Shown: positions 1 to 7,557 of the stretch, piece by piece
How the letters are laid out: each line of letters begins with the position of its first letter
Position numbering within the stretch: position 1 is the stretch's first letter
Source of the DNA: Acidobacteriota bacterium
GTDB lineage: Bacteria; Acidobacteriota; Thermoanaerobaculia; Thermoanaerobaculales; Thermoanaerobaculaceae
NCBI GenBank assembly: GCA_016213675.1
Contig: JACQZW010000031.1
Location: forward strand, 22,024 to 86,023
Direction: 5' to 3'
DNA: 64,000 bases
Translations under genes and position numbers: made by a program
The notes under the pieces: generated by a model
Database searches by the model: none
Told to the model about the DNA's origin: nothing
Seen by the model: the letters and a program-made list of their open reading frames with translations, nothing else

Positions 1-37
1 AGCGCTCGCGCGTTGGGTGCCGGCGAAGTATAAGTGA

Positions 38-130
38 CCGTGGCCCGTGCCCCGTGGCCTGTGGCCCGTGGACGGCGGGAGGGTATGGCTCAAGCCTCAA
101 GCCCCAATCCTCAAGCCCCAGGCCCAAGGC
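38..130. repeat. Two heptanucleotide tandem arrays upstream of waaA
   Basis: Two adjacent degenerate arrays with a 7-bp period. At 38-72 there are five units of the CCGTGGC type (CCGTGGC, CCGTGCC, CCGTGGC, CTGTGGC, CCGTGGA). At 89-130 there are six units of the CTCAAGC type (CTCAAGC twice, CCCAATC, CTCAAGC, CCCAGGC, CCAAGGC). They end 7 bp before the -10-like box of waaA, so they lie in its promoter-upstream region. The unit length is seen directly; any effect on promoter activity is inference. Confidence 0.8.
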
Positions 131-136
131 CTCCGC

Positions 137-142
137 TACACT
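137..142 (+). promoter_or_regulatory. -10-like box TACACT, leaderless waaA start
   Basis: TACACT is followed by 6 nt (GCGACG) and then the ATG of waaA at 149. Sigma-70 promoters start about 7 nt after the -10 box, so the transcript would begin at or next to the A of ATG. No Shine-Dalgarno is present. The same arrangement recurs at nine other starts in the window. Confidence 0.55.
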
Positions 143-148
143 GCGACG

Positions 149-1414
149 ATGGTCCCGCCGGCCCTATGGCTCTACCGCGCGCTGGTTGCAGCGACCCTGC
201 CGTTCCTCGCTCCCTGGCTCGCGTTCCGGGCTCGCTCCCGCGGCACCCAACGGCCGCCGCTCCTGCCGCGCCTCGGCCGCCGGCTGCCCCCTGCGCCCAG
301 GCACGGGGTCTGGGTGCAGGCCGTCTCGGTCGGTGAGGTGGCGGTCGCCCGGCCGCTGATGGTCGAGCTGCGCCGTCGCCAGCCTGGGCTCCCACTGATC
401 CTGTCGGCCACCACGGCCACCGGGCTCCAGGTCGCGAGCGGCGCCCAGGTCGCCGACGCCGTCCTCCCCTTCCCGCTCGACCTGCCGCACGCCATCAGCC
501 GCTACCTCGACACGGTCGATCCGCGACTCGTCGTGCTCGTCGAGACCGAGCTGTGGCCCGAGCTCCTCTACGCCTGCGGCCGCCGGGGCATCCCGGTGGC
601 GCTCGTCAACGCGAGGGTCTCCGACGCCTCCTTCCGCGGGTACGAGCCGATTCGCGCCATCCTCCGGCCGCTGCTTCGCCCGGTTACCCGGGTCCTCGCG
701 CAATCCGAGCTCGACGCCGTGCGCCTCGCCACGATGGGCATCGCGCCGAAGAAGATCGAGGTGGTGGGCAACATCAAGTTCGACGCCGCACCGCCGGGGG
801 CCGAGCCGCACGTGATCGGCGAGCTCCGCCGCCTCGCCGGGAACCGGCCGGTGCTCGTCGCCGGATCGACGATGTCGGGCGAGGACGACAGCGTCCTCGA
901 CGCGATTCTGGCGCTGCCCGCAGGCCGGCGGCCGTTCGTGATCCTGGCGCCGCGTCACCCCGAGCGGGCGGCCGAGGCGCTCGCGGCCGCCACCTCGCGT
1001 GGGCTCGCCGCGCTCCGCCGGACGCACCTGGACGGGGCCCCGGCGCCCTGCGACGTCGTCGTCCTGGACACCATCGGCGAGCTCGCCGCCCTCTATGCCA
1101 TGGCCACCGTGGCGTTCGTCGGAGGCTCGCTCGGCCCGACCGGCGGCCACAACCCGATCGAGCCGGCGCGCCACGGTGTTCCCGTGCTCACCGGTCCAAA
1201 CGTCCGGAACTTCGCTGCGGTCTACGATTCCTTCTTCCAGTCGGGCGCCGCCCGGGTGGTCCGGGATCACGCCGAGCTGTCGGCCGCGATCGCGGCGTTC
1301 CTCGCCGACCCCGAGCTCGCGCGCGCCGCGGGCGAGGCGGGCCGCGACCTGCTCGCCCGCAACGCCGGCGCGACGGCCCGAACCGTGGACGCCCTGGAGC
1401 GTCTCCTCGCGTGA
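149..1414 (+). CDS. waaA: 3-deoxy-D-manno-octulosonic acid (Kdo) transferase
   Basis: Predicted inner-membrane glycosyltransferase (GT30) that moves Kdo from CMP-Kdo onto lipid IVA, the first inner-core LPS step. The 421-aa product has the family layout: an N-terminal membrane anchor, the SVGEV segment carrying the presumed catalytic Glu, ETELWPELL, NARVSDASFRGY, GNIKFD, and a C-terminal nucleotide-sugar domain with APRHPERAAEA and GGHNPIEPARHGVPVLTGP. I choose the ATG at 149 rather than the open frame from 47, because upstream codons run through tandem repeats and a TACACT box sits 6 nt before 149. The stop overlaps the GTG of lpxK by 4 nt, so the two are probably translationally coupled. 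It heads an LPS-core run. Confidence 0.93.
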   Translation: MVPPALWLYRALVAATLPFLAPWLAFRARSRGTQRPPLLPRLGRRLPPAPRHGVWVQAVSVGEVAVARPLMVELRRRQPGLPLILSATTATGLQVASGAQVADAVLPFPLDLPHAISRYLDTVDPRLVVLVETELWPELLYACGRRGIPVALVNARVSDASFRGYEPIRAILRPLLRPVTRVLAQSELDAVRLATMGIAPKKIEVVGNIKFDAAPPGAEPHVIGELRRLAGNRPVLVAGSTMSGEDDSVLDAILALPAGRRPFVILAPRHPERAAEALAAATSRGLAALRRTHLDGAPAPCDVVVLDTIGELAALYAMATVAFVGGSLGPTGGHNPIEPARHGVPVLTGPNVRNFAAVYDSFFQSGAARVVRDHAELSAAIAAFLADPELARAAGEAGRDLLARNAGATARTVDALERLLA

Positions 1415-2418
1415 GCGGCTGGCCGGCCTCGCTGGTGCGGATCAGCCGAGCGCTCGAGCTGGTCAACGCCCTCGTCAGGCTTCCGTACCGCGTGGGCCTG
1501 CGGGAGTCGGCCCGCGCGTCGGTCCCTGTCGTGTCGGTGGGGAACATCGCCGTCGGCGGCTCGGGGAAGACACCCCTGGTGGCCGCCCTCGCGCGCACGT
1601 TGCTCGAGCACGGCGCGACACCCGTGATCTTGACCCGCGGGTACGGACGCCGCAGCAACGACAGCGTGGTCGTGCACGACGAGCCCGGGATCTCGTGGAC
1701 GCGGATCGGCGACGAGCCTGCCCTTCTCGCCCGGGCCGTGCCCGCGGCGGGGATCGTGGTCGACGCCGACCGGGTGCGCGGCGCCCGGCTGGCGGTCGAG
1801 CGGCTCGCCGCGACCCACCTGCTGCTCGACGACGGCTTCCAGCACTGGCGACTGGCTCGCGACCTCGACATCGTGACCCTCGACGCAGCGGACCCGTTTT
1901 GCCGCCGGTCGCCCCGGCGGGAGCACCCGCGTGCCCTGGCGCGGGCCTCGGCGATCGTGCTGACCGGGACCGTGCGCGAGCCCGAGCGGGCCATCCCCGA
2001 GGTGCGGCGCTACGCCCGGGACTGCCCGATCCTGATCACCAAGGTCGTCCCCGTCGCGCTGCACCTCGCCGGCGAGGTGCTCCGCCCTTCGGCGCTCGCC
2101 GGCCGCCAGGTGCTCGCCTTCGCCGGGATCGCGGCGCCCGGTCGATTCGCCGCGACGGTGGCCGCACTCGGGGCGACCGCCGTGCGGCTTGCCCGCTTTC
2201 CCGATCACCACGCATACGGTCGTGCCGAGCTCGACCGACTCCTGGCCGACGCGGCAGGGCAGGGGCTGTTGCCGGTGACGACGGCAAAGGACGCCGTGCG
2301 GATCCCCGCCGACCTGCTTTCCGGGATCGCCTGGCTCGACGTCGAGGCGCAGCCGCTCCAGGGGACCTTCGACGAGCTGCTGCGCCCGGTGCTGGCTGGT
2401 CTACAATCCCGCCCGTGA
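1411..2418 (+). CDS. lpxK: Tetraacyldisaccharide 4'-kinase
   Basis: Membrane-associated kinase that phosphorylates the 4' position of the lipid A disaccharide precursor. The 335-aa product has the LpxK Walker A (GNIAVGGSGKTP, about residues 45-56), then TRGYGRR, GDEPALLAR, the conserved LLLDDGFQHW segment and a late TTAKDAVRI region. Starts at GTG 1411 overlapping the waaA stop (GTGA); the frame stays open upstream to 553 but that part is a shadow of waaA. The C-terminus overlaps the rfaE1 GTG by 4 nt. With waaA on one side and heptose genes on the other, the context is lipid A/inner-core assembly. Confidence 0.93.
   Translation: MSGWPASLVRISRALELVNALVRLPYRVGLRESARASVPVVSVGNIAVGGSGKTPLVAALARTLLEHGATPVILTRGYGRRSNDSVVVHDEPGISWTRIGDEPALLARAVPAAGIVVDADRVRGARLAVERLAATHLLLDDGFQHWRLARDLDIVTLDAADPFCRRSPRREHPRALARASAIVLTGTVREPERAIPEVRRYARDCPILITKVVPVALHLAGEVLRPSALAGRQVLAFAGIAAPGRFAATVAALGATAVRLARFPDHHAYGRAELDRLLADAAGQGLLPVTTAKDAVRIPADLLSGIAWLDVEAQPLQGTFDELLRPVLAGLQSRP
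2402..2407 (+). promoter_or_regulatory. -10-like box TACAAT before rfaE1
   Basis: TACAAT followed by 7 nt (CCCGCCC) and the GTG of rfaE1 at 2415. It lies inside the 3' end of lpxK, so it could give an internal leaderless transcript for the heptose genes. No good -35 is visible. Confidence 0.45.
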
Positions 2419-3425
2419 CCAGCAGGGCCAGGCTCCACGGGATCGTCGAGGGCTTCGCCGGGCGGCGGGTCGTGGTGTTCGGCGACCTCGTCCTCGACCG
2501 CTTCGTCCTCGGCACGCCCAAGCGGATCTCCCGCGAGGCCCCGGTGATTATCCTGCGCTTCGAGGAGCAGCGCGACGTCCCGGGCGGAGCCGCCAACGCC
2601 ACGGCGAACGTGGCGTCGCTCGGCGGTTCGGCCCTGCCGGTCGGGGTCGTCGGCGACGACGAGCAGGGCGCGTCGCTCCTCGCCGAGCTGCGGGCACGCG
2701 GCATCGACGTCTCCGGCGTCGGGGTCACGCAGGGGCTGCGGACCGTCACCAAGGTCCGCCTGCTCGCGGGTGGGCCGGCCTCCCTGAAGTTCCAGGTCGC
2801 CCGCTACGACATCGAGGCGCACCTGCCGGTCGAGGCCCCCGGCCACCAGGCGCTCACCGCCGCGCTCGCCTCCCTCGCCCCGAGCGCCGACGCGGTGGCG
2901 GTCTCCGACTACGGCTACGGCGCCGTGACCGGATCGGCCGTGGCGCGGCTCCGGGGCCAGCTCCGGAGTGGCGTGCCGGTCGTAGCCGACTCCCGCTACG
3001 CCCTGGCGGCGCTCGCGACGGTCGACGGGGTGACTCCCAACCTCGAGGAGCTGGAGTCGGCCGCCGGTCACGTGCTGCGCACCGACGCCCAGGTCGCCGA
3101 GGCGGCCGAGGCGCTCCGCCGCCGGTTGGAGGCGCGTTTCGTCCTCGCCACCCGCGGCTCGCACGGCATGACCCTCGTCGAGGAGCACGAGCCGCCACGC
3201 CACATCCCGGTCTACGGCACCGACCAGGTCGCCGACGTCACCGGCGCCGGCGACACCGTGCTCGCGACCCTGACCCTCGCGCTCGCCAGCGGAGCGACCG
3301 CTGCGGAGGCCGCCACCCTGGCCGACATCGCCGGCGGCATCGTGGTCATGAAGCTCGGAACCGCAACGGTCTCACGCGACGAGCTCCATCGCGGCGTCGA
3401 CCTCGCGGCCTTCCTCCATGACTAG
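2415..3425 (+). CDS. rfaE1: D-glycero-beta-D-manno-heptose-7-phosphate kinase
   Basis: PfkB/ribokinase-family kinase that makes heptose 1,7-bisphosphate for ADP-heptose synthesis. The 336-aa product carries the two PfkB signatures: PGGAANATANVASLGG near residue 57 and the catalytic DVTGAGDTVLATLTLALASG near residue 275. It corresponds to the N-terminal half of fused HldE; here the two halves are separate overlapping genes, as in several non-enteric lineages. GTG at 2415 is chosen because it overlaps the lpxK stop (GTGA) and matches the start of homology; the open frame from 999 is shadow. It overlaps rfaE2 by 8 nt. Confidence 0.92.
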   Translation: MTSRARLHGIVEGFAGRRVVVFGDLVLDRFVLGTPKRISREAPVIILRFEEQRDVPGGAANATANVASLGGSALPVGVVGDDEQGASLLAELRARGIDVSGVGVTQGLRTVTKVRLLAGGPASLKFQVARYDIEAHLPVEAPGHQALTAALASLAPSADAVAVSDYGYGAVTGSAVARLRGQLRSGVPVVADSRYALAALATVDGVTPNLEELESAAGHVLRTDAQVAEAAEALRRRLEARFVLATRGSHGMTLVEEHEPPRHIPVYGTDQVADVTGAGDTVLATLTLALASGATAAEAATLADIAGGIVVMKLGTATVSRDELHRGVDLAAFLHD

Positions 3426-3960
3426 CGCGACGCGGGGTCCGGGATCCGGAATCCGGGGTCCGGACCACCCGCACGACCGGCCGGCCGACAAGCTGCTCTC
3501 CCGCGACGCAGCCCGTGACCTGGCGGCACGGAGCCGCGCCGCGGGGAGGACCGTCGTGCTCGCCAACGGCGCGTTCGACATGCTCCACGTCGGGCACGTC
3601 CGCTACCTGGCCGGCTGCAAGGCCCTGGGCGACGTCCTGATCGTCGCGGTCAACTCGGACGCCTCGGTGCGGTCGGGCAAGGGGCCGCTCCGTCCCATCG
3701 TCCCCGAGGGCGAGCGGGTCGAGCTGCTCTCGCACCTGGCGTGCGTCGACTGGATCGTGATGTTCGATGAAGTGACGGTGAGCGAGGTCCTCCGCGAGAT
3801 TCGCCCCCACGTCCACGCCAAGGGGACCGACTACACGCCGGAGACCGTCCCCGAGCGTGCCGTGGTCGCCGAGTGGGGCGGCGAGACCGTGATCTGCGGC
3901 GACACCAAGGAGCACGCCACGACCGACCTGATCGGCGAAATCCTCACGCGCTTCCGCTAA
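3418..3960 (+). CDS. rfaE2: D-glycero-beta-D-manno-heptose-1-phosphate adenylyltransferase
   Basis: Cytidylyltransferase-fold enzyme that forms ADP-heptose from heptose 1-phosphate and ATP. The 180-aa product has the family motif NGAFDMLHVGHVRYL (about residues 50-64), then VNSDASVRSGKGP and KGTDYTPE. It starts at ATG 3418, 8 nt inside rfaE1. No other ATG/GTG/TTG is available before the conserved core, so the first ~25 codons (low-complexity TRGPGSGIRGPD stretch) must be translated. Those codons contain a four-unit heptanucleotide array (3434-3461). A gain or loss of one unit would shift the frame and remove the enzyme, so the gene could be phase-variable; that is inference. Confidence 0.9.
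   Translation: MTSATRGPGSGIRGPDHPHDRPADKLLSRDAARDLAARSRAAGRTVVLANGAFDMLHVGHVRYLAGCKALGDVLIVAVNSDASVRSGKGPLRPIVPEGERVELLSHLACVDWIVMFDEVTVSEVLREIRPHVHAKGTDYTPETVPERAVVAEWGGETVICGDTKEHATTDLIGEILTRFR
3434..3461 (+). repeat. Heptamer array inside rfaE2 5' coding region
   Basis: Four 7-bp units in tandem: GGGGTCC, GGGATCC, GGAATCC, GGGGTCC, followed by a partial GGACC. It occupies roughly codons 6-15 of rfaE2. The unit family (GGGGTCC) is the same as the array at 24975-25009. Confidence 0.85.
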
Positions 3961-3994
3961 GCGGCTGCCGCGGGACGGCCGCCGCCCCGCTCCC

Positions 3995-4016
3995 GTGCCG
4001 GCGTCTCCGCCGGCAC
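3995..4016 (+). terminator. Perfect 9-bp hairpin between rfaE2 and waaC-like gene
   Basis: GTGCCGGCG, loop TCTC, then CGCCGGCAC: a perfect 9-bp stem with a 4-nt loop in the 97-nt gap after rfaE2. There is no T-tract, so it is at best a weak or Rho-assisted terminator or an mRNA-stabilising hairpin. Confidence 0.4.
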
Positions 4017-4045
4017 GATGCGGTGCCCCGGCGAAGGCCTGGCCC

Positions 4046-4051
4046 TAGAAT
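4046..4051 (+). promoter_or_regulatory. -10-like box TAGAAT, leaderless start
   Basis: TAGAAT, 6 nt (CCCACC), then GTG at 4058. Same geometry as nadC and waaA. No Shine-Dalgarno precedes the GTG. Confidence 0.55.
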
Positions 4052-4057
4052 CCCACC

Positions 4058-5032
4058 GTGCGCATCCTGCTGACCCGGCTGTCGTCGCTCGGCGACATCG
4101 TCCACACCCTTCCGCTCGCCGCGGCGCTACGGGCCTCCGGCCACATCGTGGCCTGGGTGGTCGAGCCCGAGTACATCCCGCTCCTCGCCGGCGGGTCCGG
4201 CATCGATCGGATCGTGACGGCGCCCACCAGACGCTGGCGCACCGGCCCGTTCGAACCCTCGACGCTGCTCGGGATCCGGACCACCCGCGACGAGATCCGA
4301 AAGTTCGGTCCGGACGCTGCGCTCGATCCCCAGGGGCTCGTGAAGTCCGCGGTCTGGGGCTGGCTCTCGGGAACCGGGCGGCGCATCGGTTTCGCCCGAG
4401 GCTGGCGCCGCGAGGCCTCGGCGGGTCTGTTCTACTCCGAGACAGTTCAACCCCCGCCCGAGGCCCGCCACGTCATCGACCTCAACCTCTCCCTGCTGAC
4501 CGCGTTCGCGATCGAGCCGCCGTGGGGCGGGCAGCCCGACGCCCGCAGCCTGCTCGCCCGCCCGCGGCCAGCGGGGTCGGGCGAGGACGAGGCGCCGGTC
4601 GTCCTCCTTCCCGGCACCGCTAGGCGGCACAAGACCTGGCCGGCAGCACGGTTCGTCGACCTCGCCCGGCGCTGCGCGAGCGAGGGGATCCCGGTCGTGG
4701 TCGCGTGGGGACCGGGAGAGAAGGACGTGGCGGACGTGGTGGCGCGCGCGGCCGGGCCGGGCGTCGAGACCGCCCCGCCGACGACGCTAGTCGAGCTGGC
4801 CGGGGTCCTGGCGGGCTCCGCTGCCGTCGTGGGCGGCGATACCGGCCCGCTCCACCTGGCGGCGGCGCTCGGCGTGCCTGCGGTCGGGATCTACCTCGCG
4901 ACCGACCCGGCGCGCAACGGCCCCCGAGGCTCCTTGGTGCGCGTCGCCCGGGACCCCGCGGACGCCGCCGGACCGTCTGCGGAGGCCGTCATGGCGGCGC
5001 TCGTCGACCTGTTGCGCGAGGCGTCAGGGTAG
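4058..5032 (+). CDS. waaC: LPS heptosyltransferase (WaaC/RfaC type)
   Basis: GT9-family enzyme that adds heptose from ADP-heptose to the Kdo-lipid A core at the cytoplasmic face of the inner membrane. The 324-aa product starts MRILLTRLSSLGDIVHTLP, the canonical heptosyltransferase N-terminus, and has the donor-site signature GGDTGPLHLAAALGVP near residue 260, followed by IYLATDPARNGPRG. The length fits the family (320-350 aa). WaaC rather than WaaF is my preference from the placement next to heptose activation and the DPARNGP ending, but the distinction is not certain. Starts at GTG, 6 nt after a TAGAAT box. Confidence 0.85.
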   Translation: MRILLTRLSSLGDIVHTLPLAAALRASGHIVAWVVEPEYIPLLAGGSGIDRIVTAPTRRWRTGPFEPSTLLGIRTTRDEIRKFGPDAALDPQGLVKSAVWGWLSGTGRRIGFARGWRREASAGLFYSETVQPPPEARHVIDLNLSLLTAFAIEPPWGGQPDARSLLARPRPAGSGEDEAPVVLLPGTARRHKTWPAARFVDLARRCASEGIPVVVAWGPGEKDVADVVARAAGPGVETAPPTTLVELAGVLAGSAAVVGGDTGPLHLAAALGVPAVGIYLATDPARNGPRGSLVRVARDPADAAGPSAEAVMAALVDLLREASG

Positions 5033-5035
5033 TAT
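5030..5035 (+). promoter_or_regulatory. -10-like box TAGTAT before DUF3108 gene
   Basis: TAGTAT overlaps the stop codon of the heptosyltransferase gene. Counting 6 nt on reaches GTG at 5042, the geometry used by other starts here. This favours 5042 over the in-frame GTG at 5036. Confidence 0.4.
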
Positions 5036-5842
5036 GTGGCCGTGCTGGTGCCGAACCGCTGGCTCGCCGTCGTGACGCTGGCCGCCGCCGGGGTTGCCTC
5101 CGCGGAGGCGCCGGCGTGGCTCCTCCAGGGTGAGCGGCTGACGTACACGTTGACCTACCTCCGCGTCGTCGGCGGCACGATGGTGCTGCAGACCATCCCA
5201 CCCACCGAGGACGGGCTGCTGCGCTTCACGCTGCAGGCGAACTCGTCGCCGTTCGTGACGAAGTTCGCCGTCGTCGACGACTTCTTCGAGACGTCGTTCG
5301 ACCCTCGGCTGTCGACCTTCCTGCTGTCGCGTAAGGAAACCCGGGAGGGCAACCGTTACGGGGAAGAACGGATCGAGTACGACCCCGACCTCGGAGTCGC
5401 CAGACGCTGGAAGAACGGGATCGCCCGCGACCCGATCAAGGTCGCGCCGCCGGTCCTCGACACCCTGGGCGCCGTGATGGTGCTCCGCACCCTCCCGCTC
5501 GCCCCCGGCAGAGCGTTCCAGCTCACGGTGCTGTCCGGGAAGACCGCGTATCCGCTGGTCGTCACCGTCAAGGAGCGGGCGAAGATCAGGGGATCGGCCG
5601 GTGTGCCGGTCGACACGTTCGTCGTCGAGCCCCTCTTCCGTGAGGGCTTCCTGGCGAAGAAGGAAGGCAAGCTGACGCTCTGGGTCACGACCGACGAGAC
5701 GCACGTCCCGGTGAAGATCTCCTCGACCCTGCCGTTCGGCACGCTAAACGCCAGCCTGGCACGGGTCGAACGGCCCTGGCAGGCAGTGGTAGAATCGAGC
5801 AGCGGACCGGAAAAGCAGGGAAAGGACTCGCATGGCCCTTAA
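5036..5842 (+). CDS. DUF3108-family exported protein
   Basis: 268-aa protein with an N-terminal signal peptide (NRWLAVVTLAAAGVASAEA) followed by an all-beta domain typical of DUF3108: LTYTLTYLRVVGGTM early, then KETREGNRYGEERIEYD and the late PLFREGFLAKKEGKLTLW. The family is periplasmic, of unknown function, and often sits next to LPS or envelope genes; its beta fold recalls lipid-binding domains. Two GTG starts compete: 5036 (ends 4 nt after the previous stop) and 5042 (6 nt after a TAGTAT box); I list the longer. The stop lies 11 nt inside pilB, which links the envelope run to the pilus run. Confidence 0.8.
   Translation: MAVLVPNRWLAVVTLAAAGVASAEAPAWLLQGERLTYTLTYLRVVGGTMVLQTIPPTEDGLLRFTLQANSSPFVTKFAVVDDFFETSFDPRLSTFLLSRKETREGNRYGEERIEYDPDLGVARRWKNGIARDPIKVAPPVLDTLGAVMVLRTLPLAPGRAFQLTVLSGKTAYPLVVTVKERAKIRGSAGVPVDTFVVEPLFREGFLAKKEGKLTLWVTTDETHVPVKISSTLPFGTLNASLARVERPWQAVVESSSGPEKQGKDSHGP
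5790..5795 (+). promoter_or_regulatory. -10-like TAGAAT upstream of pilB
   Basis: TAGAAT in the 3' end of the DUF3108 gene, 36 nt before the pilB ATG. A weak -35 (TCGAAC, 5766-5771) lies 18 nt upstream. It may be a dedicated promoter for the pilus motor genes. Low confidence. Confidence 0.3.
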
Positions 5843-7547
5843 GCTCGGGGAACTGTTGTTGAAGGCGCAGCTGATCTCGCAGCAGCAGCTCACCAAGGCG
5901 CTGGACGAGCAGCGGGGGACCGGCGGCAAGATCGGCGAGATCCTGCAGCGCCTCGGGTACGTCACCGAGGACGACATCATCGAGTGCCTCTCCCACCAGT
6001 TCGGAGTACCGTCGATCAACCTGCGCCACTTCGAGATCGACGAGAGCGTCGCGAAGATCATCCCGGCCGACCTCGCCCGCAAGTACAACGTCATCCCGGT
6101 CAACAAGACCGGTGCGACCCTGACCGTCGCCATGGCCGACCCGACGAACATCTTCGCCATGGACGAGATCACCTTCATGACCGGGTACCGCGTCGAACCC
6201 GTGGTCTCGTCGGAGGAAGCGATCCGCGAGGCCATCGACCGGTACTACGGCTCCTCGCGCGAGATGGAGCTCAAGAAGGTCATGGAGGACCTCGCCACGG
6301 TCGACGAGGCCGCGCTCGAGGTCCTCGACGAAGAGGAAGAGCTCGACATCAACAAGCTCGAGGCCGCCTCGGAGGAGGCCCCGGTCGTCCGCCTGGTCAA
6401 CATCGTCCTCACCGACGCGATCAAGCGGGGCGCCTCGGACATCCACGTCGAGCCGTACGAGAAGAACTTCCGGGTGCGCTACCGGATCGACGGCATCCTC
6501 TACGAGGTGATGGCCCCGCCGCTCAAGCTGAAGGACGCCATCACGTCGCGGATCAAGGTCCTCGCCAAGCTCGACATCGCGGAGAAGCGCCTGCCCCAGG
6601 ACGGCCGCATCAAGATGAAGGCGAAGGTCGAAGGACGCGCGCGCGAGCTCGACTTCCGCGTCTCGACGCTCCCCACGCTGTTCGGCGAGAAGGTCGTGCT
6701 GCGGCTCCTCGACAAGGAGAACCTCCGGCTGGACATGACCAAGCTGGGGTTCGAGAAGTCGTCCCTCAAGAAGTTCGAGGACGCCATCCTCAAGCCGTAC
6801 GGGATGGTGCTGGTGACCGGCCCGACCGGCTCGGGGAAGACGAACACGCTGTACTCGGCGCTCGGGCGGGTCAACACCCCCGAGGTGAACATCATGACCG
6901 CCGAGGACCCGGTCGAGTTCCAGCTCCATGGCGTCAACCAGGTGCAGATGAAGGACTCGATCGGGCTGAACTTCGCCGCCTCGCTGCGCTCGTTCCTGCG
7001 CCAGGACCCGAACATCATCCTGGTCGGCGAGATCCGCGACTTCGAAACCGCCGAGATCGCCATCAAGGCAGCCCTCACCGGCCACCTGGTCCTCTCGACG
7101 TTGCACACCAACGACGCCCCGTCCACCATCTCGCGCCTGATGAACATGGGGATCGAGCCGTTCCTCGTCGCCACGTCGGTCAACATCATCGCCGCCCAGC
7201 GGCTGGTGCGGCGGATCTGCTCGAACTGCCGCGAGGAGATGGACGCACCGATCCAGGCGCTCCTCTCGGTCGGCTTCTCGGAGGCCGAGGCGCCCGGCAT
7301 CAAGCTGTTCCAGGGGCGCGGCTGCGAGAAGTGCAGCGGGACCGGGTACAAGGGCCGCGTCGGGCTCTTCGAGGTGATGGAGATCACCGAGGACGTGCGG
7401 GAGCTGGTCCTGTCGGGCGCCACCGCGGTCGAGCTGCGGCGGAAGGCGATCGAAGAAGGCATGGTCACGCTTCGGCAATCGGGGCTGCACAAGATCCGCG
7501 AAGGCGTCACGACGGCCGAGGAAGTCGTACGGGAGACCATGGCGTAA
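5832..7547 (+). CDS. pilB: Type IV pilus extension ATPase
   Basis: Hexameric cytoplasmic ATPase that drives pilin polymerisation. The 571-aa product has an N-terminal MshEN/GSPII_E domain (about 1-150, beginning MALKLGELLLKAQLIS), an acidic linker, and the secretion ATPase core. Visible motifs are Walker A GPTGSGKTN (about 331), the Asp box TAEDPVEF, Walker B ILVGEIRD, the His box LTGHLVLSTLHTNDAPST, and a zinc-binding tetracysteine pair (CSNC, CEKC) near residues 460-500. The ATG at 5832 is preceded by GGGAAAGG at SD distance. It is directly followed by pilT and pilC. Confidence 0.96.
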   Translation: MALKLGELLLKAQLISQQQLTKALDEQRGTGGKIGEILQRLGYVTEDDIIECLSHQFGVPSINLRHFEIDESVAKIIPADLARKYNVIPVNKTGATLTVAMADPTNIFAMDEITFMTGYRVEPVVSSEEAIREAIDRYYGSSREMELKKVMEDLATVDEAALEVLDEEEELDINKLEAASEEAPVVRLVNIVLTDAIKRGASDIHVEPYEKNFRVRYRIDGILYEVMAPPLKLKDAITSRIKVLAKLDIAEKRLPQDGRIKMKAKVEGRARELDFRVSTLPTLFGEKVVLRLLDKENLRLDMTKLGFEKSSLKKFEDAILKPYGMVLVTGPTGSGKTNTLYSALGRVNTPEVNIMTAEDPVEFQLHGVNQVQMKDSIGLNFAASLRSFLRQDPNIILVGEIRDFETAEIAIKAALTGHLVLSTLHTNDAPSTISRLMNMGIEPFLVATSVNIIAAQRLVRRICSNCREEMDAPIQALLSVGFSEAEAPGIKLFQGRGCEKCSGTGYKGRVGLFEVMEITEDVRELVLSGATAVELRRKAIEEGMVTLRQSGLHKIREGVTTAEEVVRETMA

Positions 7548-7557
7548 AGGGGGATTC

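Noticed and set aside
164..1270. Long minus-strand open frame opposite waaA
   Set aside because: Arg/Gly/Asp-rich shadow of a recognised gene in high-GC DNA; no family motifs and no start signals.
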